From the NCBI RefSeq assembly GCF_025449215.1, contig NZ_CP104900.1, positions 930,001 through 994,000 of the forward strand: 64,000 nt of DNA. The letters are read 5' to 3'. The notes under the pieces are model-generated. The model saw nothing but the letters and a program-made list of their open reading frames with translations, did no database searches and was not told where the DNA came from. This stretch comes from Shewanella seohaensis (lineage in GTDB: Bacteria > Pseudomonadota > Gammaproteobacteria > Enterobacterales > Shewanellaceae). Positions 58,603-64,000 of this stretch are shown here, one piece after another. Within the stretch, counting starts at the first letter, position 1. Every line of letters starts with the position of its first letter. The translations under genes and the position numbers were made by a program.

Positions 58603-60480
58603 CTAAGTAGGTTCTGTTTGTGCTGGCGCATACAATTTAACTTGATTGCGTCCGCTATTTTTTGCCTGATAGAGCGCCTTGTCGGCTTGCTCTAATAATT
58701 CGGTACTGTGTTGGTCGTTACTGATGACGTCGGCACTGACACCGATGCTCACGGTTAAGGGAATGGGCTTGCCTTCCCATGCTAGGCCGATACTGGTCAC
58801 TGCATCTCTTATATTTTCAGCGACTTGAAGAGCGCCATCCGCAGTCGTATTGGGGAGAATAATAGCAAACTCTTCACCACCAAAACGTGATACTAGATCG
58901 GTTGGTCGTTTTAAATGTTGCTGCAAGGTTGTCGCTATCACTTTTAATGCCTGATCCCCTGCTAGGTGGCCGAATTGATCGTTGATTGATTTAAATCGGT
59001 CGATATCCAGCATTAGTAAGGCGATAGGGGTTTCTTGGCGACGACTAATCCGGCTCTCTGCGAGCAGTCGTTTATCGAAGGCGCTGCGGTTTTTCACACC
59101 GGTTAAGCTATCGATAGTGCTCTGCTCGGTAAGTTTTTGATTTACCTCATTTAATTCGCGCAGGGTTATCTCAAGCTCTAGCGTGCGCTCCTGCACCATC
59201 TGTTCGAGTCTTTCATTAGTTTCCGCTTCCACTTTTAAGGCTTCCTCGCGCGCACTACGGATCTTTTGCGCTTGCTTGAGAGCCTCCTGTTGAATACGGA
59301 GCTTAGATTTACGTTCATCGTTATAGCGGATGGCGAGGACCAGCGACATAAAGATGATTTCGAAGGTGAGTCCTAGCATCACCGGCGTCTGCGGCTTGAT
59401 ATTGAGCTCGATAACACTCAAATAGAGTAGGCTGCTGATGCATGCGCCAGTAAGCATACTCACCCAGCCAATGGTATAGAGCTTTGCCAGCTTTTGGCCG
59501 TTAATGGCTTGTATGATGGCGAGTATCATCATGATGATGCTGAGTATCGCTACCGAGATAATCTCGATATACAGCACGGTTCCGTAGCGCAAAAAGGGGA
59601 CTAAAAGTCCAACAAGAATAATGTAGACCGCGCTGTAGCGGCACATTAATAACATCCGGCGGTTATAGTATTTCAGTTGCAGGATTTTCTCGGTGAACAT
59701 TAAGGCAAAGGCCATCACCAGAGGTAACAGCACGGGAACCATAAGTTGCTGTAACGCGGGCCAATTAGGCCAGAGAAAACGGAATGCATAACCATTGATC
59801 GTGGCCACCAATAACGTCATACACAGGACATAACCTGAGTAATAACTGTAGCTAAATGAACCTGAGGCTAACGCGATAAACAGGCTGAAGATCCCTATCG
59901 CGGCGAGTACGCCGAGCTGAAAGCCATGATCAACGGCTGTCGATTCGGCAATTTGAGCTAAATCATTGGCTGACCAAAGGCTTAGAGGGACTGCAGCGCT
60001 GCCTTCAGTGACGATATGCAGATAGAAGGTGTGTTGCTCATTGGTGCTCAGTTTAAAGGGATACAGAAAGATATTGCTCGGCAGTGGGCGGTTCTTATAG
60101 AGCAGTGTATCCCCCATCTCAGTGGTGTTGATGAGCTGATTATTCACTAGATGAAAAACGGTCACTCTATCCAATAACGGATTATCGAGGGCGAGAATGC
60201 GTGCAAGACTCTCATCACCACTTGTAAGGTTTACTCTTAGCCAAAAATCATGTTGGCTAAGGCGTTGAATATCATCACTGGTAAACTTGTGCCATTGCGA
60301 TTTGGGCAACGCCTGAATATCATTTAGCTGACTGTTAGCATTGACGTGCGTCACCATCAACCAAGGAGTTAGGTTTAGTGGTGTAGGCGTGTGTTCATCT
60401 ATGCTCATCGTATTGGCATAGCTGCCTAATGATATGAGCATACCGAGTAACAAAACCCATAAGCTGCCGAACTTAGCCAT
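58603..60480 (-). CDS. 7TMR-DISM type diguanylate cyclase (GGDEF)
   Basis: A 625-residue membrane sensor. A signal peptide is followed by a periplasmic 7TMR-DISM extracellular domain (to about 180, with HDFWLRVNLTSG), seven membrane helices (about 190-390), a coiled coil (about 395-460) and a GGDEF domain. The active site GGEEF is at 534-538 and the allosteric I-site RxxD (RPTD) is at 525-528, five residues before it. DSLTGVKNRSAFD and DIDRFKSINDQFGH are intact, so it should make cyclic di-GMP and be product-inhibited. The ligand is unknown. It overlaps tatD by 8 bases. Confidence 0.92.
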   Translation of the reverse strand: MAKFGSLWVLLLGMLISLGSYANTMSIDEHTPTPLNLTPWLMVTHVNANSQLNDIQALPKSQWHKFTSDDIQRLSQHDFWLRVNLTSGDESLARILALDNPLLDRVTVFHLVNNQLINTTEMGDTLLYKNRPLPSNIFLYPFKLSTNEQHTFYLHIVTEGSAAVPLSLWSANDLAQIAESTAVDHGFQLGVLAAIGIFSLFIALASGSFSYSYYSGYVLCMTLLVATINGYAFRFLWPNWPALQQLMVPVLLPLVMAFALMFTEKILQLKYYNRRMLLMCRYSAVYIILVGLLVPFLRYGTVLYIEIISVAILSIIMMILAIIQAINGQKLAKLYTIGWVSMLTGACISSLLYLSVIELNIKPQTPVMLGLTFEIIFMSLVLAIRYNDERKSKLRIQQEALKQAQKIRSAREEALKVEAETNERLEQMVQERTLELEITLRELNEVNQKLTEQSTIDSLTGVKNRSAFDKRLLAESRISRRQETPIALLMLDIDRFKSINDQFGHLAGDQALKVIATTLQQHLKRPTDLVSRFGGEEFAIILPNTTADGALQVAENIRDAVTSIGLAWEGKPIPLTVSIGVSADVISNDQHSTELLEQADKALYQAKNSGRNQVKLYAPAQTEPT

Positions 60481-61276
60481 TCGCTTGACTCAAATTAAAA
60501 AAGGCTAGGCTATTTTGATAGCACTGTTTGGCAAATTCAGCCGCATTTTCACCCCGTAGATTGGCAATATATTGCGCGATATAGGGCAAGTACTCGGGTT
60601 TATTTTTACTGGACTTAGGCTTGGGCCGCATACTGCGTGGCAGCAGGTAAGGACTGTCTGTTTCAATCAATAAACGCTCTTTGGGAATAAACGGAACGAG
60701 CTCGGCAAGTTCTAGGCCGCGTCTCTCGTCACATACCCATCCCGTAATGCCTAAATGTAGATCGAGGTCGATATAGGCTTCCATTTGAGCCCGGGTGCCA
60801 GTAAAGCAGTGTAGTAATGCTCCGCTGAGATGGGGGCGGTATTCTTTAACAATACTCAAAAAATCATCGTGGGCATCTCGTTCATGCATGAGTACCGGTT
60901 TTTTGAGTTCAACCGCGAGTTCGAGTTGGTCGATAAACGCTTGGCGCTGGGCTGGGCGAGGGGAGAAGTCTCGGTTGTAGTCGAGTCCACATTCACCGAC
61001 AGCAACAACTTGTGGCTCTTGGCAGAGTGTGGTTTGTAACTGCTTGGAGTCTGCTTGCCATTCGCTAGCATGATGGGGATGTACGCCTGCGGTGCAGTAA
61101 AGCTGTTTGGGATACTGTTGGCATAATTGAATGGCGGCGGCGCTTTCAGTTAAATCGCTGCCAATAACAATTAACGGCGAAACCCCTTGGTCCGCCGCTG
61201 CTTGTACGATTTGTGCTATGTCTGGTTCGAGTGCGCTGCCAAGCAAGTTGACAGCGATATCTATATAAGATGGCAT
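60473..61276 (-). CDS. tatD: TatD family metal-dependent deoxyribonuclease
   Basis: A 267-residue TIM-barrel hydrolase. It starts MPSYIDIAVNLLGSAL, with the DIxVNL form of motif 1 typical of TatD proper rather than the HxH of YcfH/YjjV. It contains TAGVHPHHASEW, VGECGLDYNRDFSP, VLMHERDAH, LLHCFTGT and LIETDSPYLLPRS, covering the metal ligands. TatD is a 3'-5' exonuclease linked to DNA repair and is not needed for Tat export. The ATG overlaps the stop of the small exported protein gene by one base. Confidence 0.95.
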   Translation of the reverse strand: MPSYIDIAVNLLGSALEPDIAQIVQAAADQGVSPLIVIGSDLTESAAAIQLCQQYPKQLYCTAGVHPHHASEWQADSKQLQTTLCQEPQVVAVGECGLDYNRDFSPRPAQRQAFIDQLELAVELKKPVLMHERDAHDDFLSIVKEYRPHLSGALLHCFTGTRAQMEAYIDLDLHLGITGWVCDERRGLELAELVPFIPKERLLIETDSPYLLPRSMRPKPKSSKNKPEYLPYIAQYIANLRGENAAEFAKQCYQNSLAFFNLSQANG

Positions 61277-61785
61277 TATTTTAGGCGTTTTACCCTCACC
61301 TTAGCATTACGACTTTCTGTGCCCATTAAGAAAGAGCCAAGCGCGGCTTTTTCGATAAATACTTTTTCACCGACTTTTAGATTGAATTTACGGTTTTCGG
61401 TTTGTTTCCAAACTTGGCCATTGGTAAAGGTAATCTTTAAGGCGCCGTAGGCATCTTCCGCTATTGACTCCACATCGAGATAAATTTTGTCAACAATATC
61501 TTCTTGTACAGGTTTTGGTGCAATTCCAAATTCATTTTCGACTTTAGCCGTTGAGGCTGCTGTGGTGGATACTGCAGCAGTTGGCACTGCGACAGCCACT
61601 GGTGCTATTGCTTTAACAGAGATCTGTGCGCTGGCTCCTTGAATGCTGGCGGCTAAATTATCGTAACAGATCAAGCGGTCTAATTTATCTGGTATCACTG
61701 AACACTCTGTTAATTGTTGTTCAGTAGTTGCATATGTTTGAGCTGATACCAGTATCAGAGCCATAGCGAGAAAACTTAAACGCAT
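61276..61785 (-). CDS. Exported hypothetical protein
   Basis: A 169-residue protein with a signal peptide (MRLSFLAMALILVSAQTYAT). It has an N-terminal Cys-containing segment TECSVIPDKLDRLICYDNLA, an Ala/Val/Thr-rich linker (about 55-85) and a C-terminal domain (LDVESIAEDAYGALKITFTN, GQVWKQTENRKF) that looks like a small beta barrel. I do not recognise the family; the C...RLxCYDxLA pattern occurs in several periplasmic proteins of unknown role. It lies 49 bases after tatC and is coupled to tatD. Confidence 0.8.
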   Translation of the reverse strand: MRLSFLAMALILVSAQTYATTEQQLTECSVIPDKLDRLICYDNLAASIQGASAQISVKAIAPVAVAVPTAAVSTTAASTAKVENEFGIAPKPVQEDIVDKIYLDVESIAEDAYGALKITFTNGQVWKQTENRKFNLKVGEKVFIEKAALGSFLMGTESRNAKVRVKRLK

Positions 61786-61834
61786 AAACTTGTCCTTCCC
61801 TTATTATTATTTTCCTCTAATGCCGATTGAGGCA

Positions 61835-62584
61835 TTAGTCGTTCGTTGATTCTTCTTCGTCGGTCTCGTCATCAGGTTTACTGTAAAAACGAGCCGCAAA
61901 TAATCCGCCTTCGAACAATAACAGCATTGGTACGGCAAGCATAGTCTGGGAGATAACATCCGGTGGCGTTAACAGCATGCCCACAACGAATGCGCCGACA
62001 ATGATATAAGGGCGTTTTTGTTTGAGATCTTCAGGAGTGGTTACGCCCGCCCAGCAAAGCAGGACTACGGCAACCGGGATTTCAAAGGATAAGCCAAAGG
62101 CAAAAAACAATTTCAGCACAAAATCGAGATAGCTGCTGATATCGGTCGCAACTTGTACTCCCTCGGGGGCTGTGTTGGCGAAGAAGCCAAATACCACTGG
62201 GAATACAACGAAATATGCAAAGGCGATCCCTAAGTAAAACAGTACAGTGCTACTGAAGAGTAGCGGCATGACTAAGCGTTTTTCATGCTTATACAAACCG
62301 GGCGCCACGAAGGACCAAATTTGATAGAGCACGTAGGGAACTGCCACAAAAAATGACAGGACTAACGTCAGCTTGAAAGGGGCGAAGAAAGGTGCGGCGA
62401 CATCGGTCGCAATCATGCTGCCACCTAAGGGCAAAGACTGCATTAAAGGGATTGCCATGTAGTGGTAAATATCATTTGCCCAATACACGCTACAAATGAA
62501 CACGATTAACACACTGGCAATGGATTTAAGCAGCTTGGACCTGAGTTCAAGCAAATGGCTGATAAGTGGCTGCTGTTGCGACAT
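61835..62584 (-). CDS. tatC: Sec-independent protein translocase TatC
   Basis: The twin-arginine signal receptor. The 249-residue protein has six membrane helices and the conserved N-terminal [16 protein letters not shown], with ...FxAPFK and the Glu/Pro-rich [20 protein letters not shown] segments. It ends in an acidic tail ([12 protein letters not shown]). It is three bases after the tatB stop in the tatABC operon. Confidence 0.97.
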   Translation of the reverse strand: MSQQQPLISHLLELRSKLLKSIASVLIVFICSVYWANDIYHYMAIPLMQSLPLGGSMIATDVAAPFFAPFKLTLVLSFFVAVPYVLYQIWSFVAPGLYKHEKRLVMPLLFSSTVLFYLGIAFAYFVVFPVVFGFFANTAPEGVQVATDISSYLDFVLKLFFAFGLSFEIPVAVVLLCWAGVTTPEDLKQKRPYIIVGAFVVGMLLTPPDVISQTMLAVPMLLLFEGGLFAARFYSKPDDETDEEESTND

Positions 62585-62587
62585 GAA

Positions 62588-63031
62588 TTATCCGTTAGCT
62601 TTCGGGTTGGAACGGGTATCCTCGCCCTGATTGGATTCGCTTGTGGGGGCGGAGGAAGCCGAAGGACTCGCCTCTGTAGAAACACTCTGGCTCGCAGGGT
62701 TGTGGATCTGGTGTTCCGGTGCGGGAACATCTTGCACTTGGTAAGGACGATTCACAGACTGCGCTGCTTGCTTTAACTGGTCGATCGATTCTTGCAGTTC
62801 GGGTGAGAGGTTAGATAGACCTTTACTCTCTGCTTTTTTGAGGTCGGCGTGCAACTGCTCGATCTTTAGCTCTTGCTCAAGTTCTTCTTTGACTGAGTTG
62901 GCCATGCGTTTCATCGCGCGGATCCAACCTGTTACTGAACGTACTGCAACCGGTAGACGTTCGGGGCCAAGTACCACAAGCCCCAGAACACCGATCAGCA
63001 GCAGCTCCATAAAGCCGATACCGTCAAACAT
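62588..63031 (-). CDS. tatB: Sec-independent protein translocase TatB
   Basis: A 147-residue protein: an N-terminal helix [20 protein letters not shown], the FGPxRLP-like hinge [13 protein letters not shown], an amphipathic helix, and a long Ser/Pro/Ala-rich C-terminal tail longer than TatA. TatB works with TatC in substrate recognition. It is six bases after tatA. Confidence 0.96.
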   Translation of the reverse strand: MFDGIGFMELLLIGVLGLVVLGPERLPVAVRSVTGWIRAMKRMANSVKEELEQELKIEQLHADLKKAESKGLSNLSPELQESIDQLKQAAQSVNRPYQVQDVPAPEHQIHNPASQSVSTEASPSASSAPTSESNQGEDTRSNPKANG

Positions 63032-63037
63032 AAAGAG

Positions 63038-63295
63038 TTACGCCTGTTCTTTGTTAGACTCAGGTTTCTTTTCAGTCGCCTGTTGGGTTGGTTGTGCAGT
63101 TTGTGCTGTTTGCACTGGTTTTGCCGCTTCAGCATCTTCTAACGCTTTCTTATCTTCTTCTGAAGACATGGCGTTTTTAAAGCCCTTAACAGCACCACCT
63201 AAATCACCACCCAAAGAGCGTAATTTCTTTGTTCCAAACAATAAGACAACGATTAACGCGATGATAAGAAGTTGCCAAATACTAATGCCACCCAT
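63038..63295 (-). CDS. tatA: Sec-independent protein translocase TatA
   Basis: An 85-residue pore-forming component: helix [20 protein letters not shown], hinge [20 protein letters not shown], and a Gln/Pro/Ala/Lys tail. First gene of tatABC, 59 bases after the ubiB stop. Confidence 0.97.
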   Translation of the reverse strand: MGGISIWQLLIIALIVVLLFGTKKLRSLGGDLGGAVKGFKNAMSSEEDKKALEDAEAAKPVQTAQTAQPTQQATEKKPESNKEQA

Positions 63296-63354
63296 GAAGG
63301 TATCCTCTTAATTGATATCGGTTCTATTATGAACCTCTGATTAATTAGTGCTAG

Positions 63355-64000
63355 CTAAAATTTACGATTCTTTGGCCTAGATCGCCATCCGATAATCCAT
63401 AACGCTGCGCCTGAAATTAGACACACGTAAGGGCTCAACAGTGTAGCGTCTTGGTTAAACAATAACGTGCCGCAGATCAATAAAATTGCAGAAGTGATGA
63501 GCAAGTAATTACTCTTGTGTGCTTGCTGCTGATATTTCAGATACTTATCTAGCATTTGTTGCTGAGAACTCAGCAATTTCCTGCCTAATTTAAGGTTATC
63601 GTAAATTAGCTCAGGGAATTCCGGAAGCTTATCAGACCAATATGGCAGTTTTGTGGATACCTTTTTAAACATTGCCTTAGGGCCCACTTGCTCGGCCATC
63701 CACTGTTCTAAAAAGGGTTTCGCCGTTTGCCAGAGATCCAGCTGCGGATAGAGCTGACGTCCTAAGCCTTCGATGTAGAGTAATGTCTTCTCAAGCAGCA
63801 CGAGCTGAGGCTGAACGACGATATCGAAGTGGCGTGCGGTGCGGAACAGTTCTAATAACACGTGGCCGAAGGAGATTTCATCTAAGGGCTTGTTAAACAT
63901 AGGCTCGCAAACGACCTTGATGGCTTGCTCGAAGGCCTGTAGATCGGTTTTTTCCGATACCCAACCCGACTCGATATACAGCTGCGCGATACGGTGGTAA
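63355..64000 (-). CDS. ubiB: UbiB family protein, C-terminal part
   Basis: The frame continues to the window edge, so the N-terminus is missing and about 214 residues are visible. It reads [20 protein letters not shown] and [20 protein letters not shown]. The C-terminus has two membrane segments ([19 protein letters not shown] and [16 protein letters not shown]). This matches UbiB, an atypical kinase-like ATPase required for ubiquinone synthesis. The kinase-like core is upstream of the window. It is followed by tatABC, as in Escherichia coli. Confidence 0.93.
   Translation of the reverse strand, partial: YHRIAQLYIESGWVSEKTDLQAFEQAIKVVCEPMFNKPLDEISFGHVLLELFRTARHFDIVVQPQLVLLEKTLLYIEGLGRQLYPQLDLWQTAKPFLEQWMAEQVGPKAMFKKVSTKLPYWSDKLPEFPELIYDNLKLGRKLLSSQQQMLDKYLKYQQQAHKSNYLLITSAILLICGTLLFNQDATLLSPYVCLISGAALWIIGWRSRPKNRKF

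Overview
The window is a stretch of core chromosome from a gammaproteobacterium of the genus Shewanella. The two 16S rRNA genes, the protein sequences and the gene order (slmA-dut-coaBC-radC-rpmBG, rarD-yigI-recQ, leuABCD, the mraZ-to-lpxC division and cell-wall cluster, ubiB-tatABC-tatD, hemB) all fit that genus, close to the S. oneidensis group by recollection. I cannot fix the species or strain. I see no prophage, insertion sequence, integron, CRISPR array or defence island.

Layout. 1-877: start of a secreted S9-family peptidase, cut by the window edge. 1013-3309 (minus): slmA, dut, coaBC. 3434-6294 (plus): radC, rpmB-rpmG, and argA behind a putative pair of ARG boxes. 6398-12411: a small bacterial-PH-like membrane protein, rarD and a yigI-type thioesterase (minus), recQ (plus), and a TPR/degenerate-GGDEF membrane protein (minus). 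12644-17746: leucine operon with promoter, leader peptide leuL, attenuator and leuABCD. 18204-21223: fadL and glpK. 21292-23487 (minus): a small hypothetical gene and a two-gene PepSY-like membrane cassette in which one member carries an NqrF-like [2Fe-2S] domain. 23913-40989: mraZ-rsmH-ftsL-ftsI-murE-murF-mraY-murD-ftsW-murG-murC-ftsQ-ftsA-ftsZ-lpxC. 41003-45164: divergent dciA and an M23 peptidase, then secA. 45407-57401: two complete ribosomal RNA operons in tandem. The first has tRNA-Ile and tRNA-Ala in the spacer and ends 5S, tRNA-Thr, 5S. The second has a spacer without tRNAs. 57583-64000 (minus): ubiB (partial), tatA, tatB, tatC, a small exported protein, tatD, a GGDEF diguanylate cyclase and hemB, probably largely one transcription unit.

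The genes cover peptidoglycan precursor synthesis, divisome assembly, lipid A commitment, protein export by Sec and Tat, leucine and arginine synthesis, and translation.

The main anomaly concerns sequence quality. Six protein genes (coaBC, the TPR/GGDEF gene, leuC, the 106-aa gene at 21292, murD and secA) carry eight apparent single-base frameshifts, mostly in short homopolymers. Several of these genes are essential. The two rRNA operons also differ by single-base indels at conserved positions. This points to base-calling or assembly errors rather than real gene decay. I found no convincing undescribed multigene system. The best candidate for follow-up is the PepSY/[2Fe-2S] membrane pair at 21707-23487.
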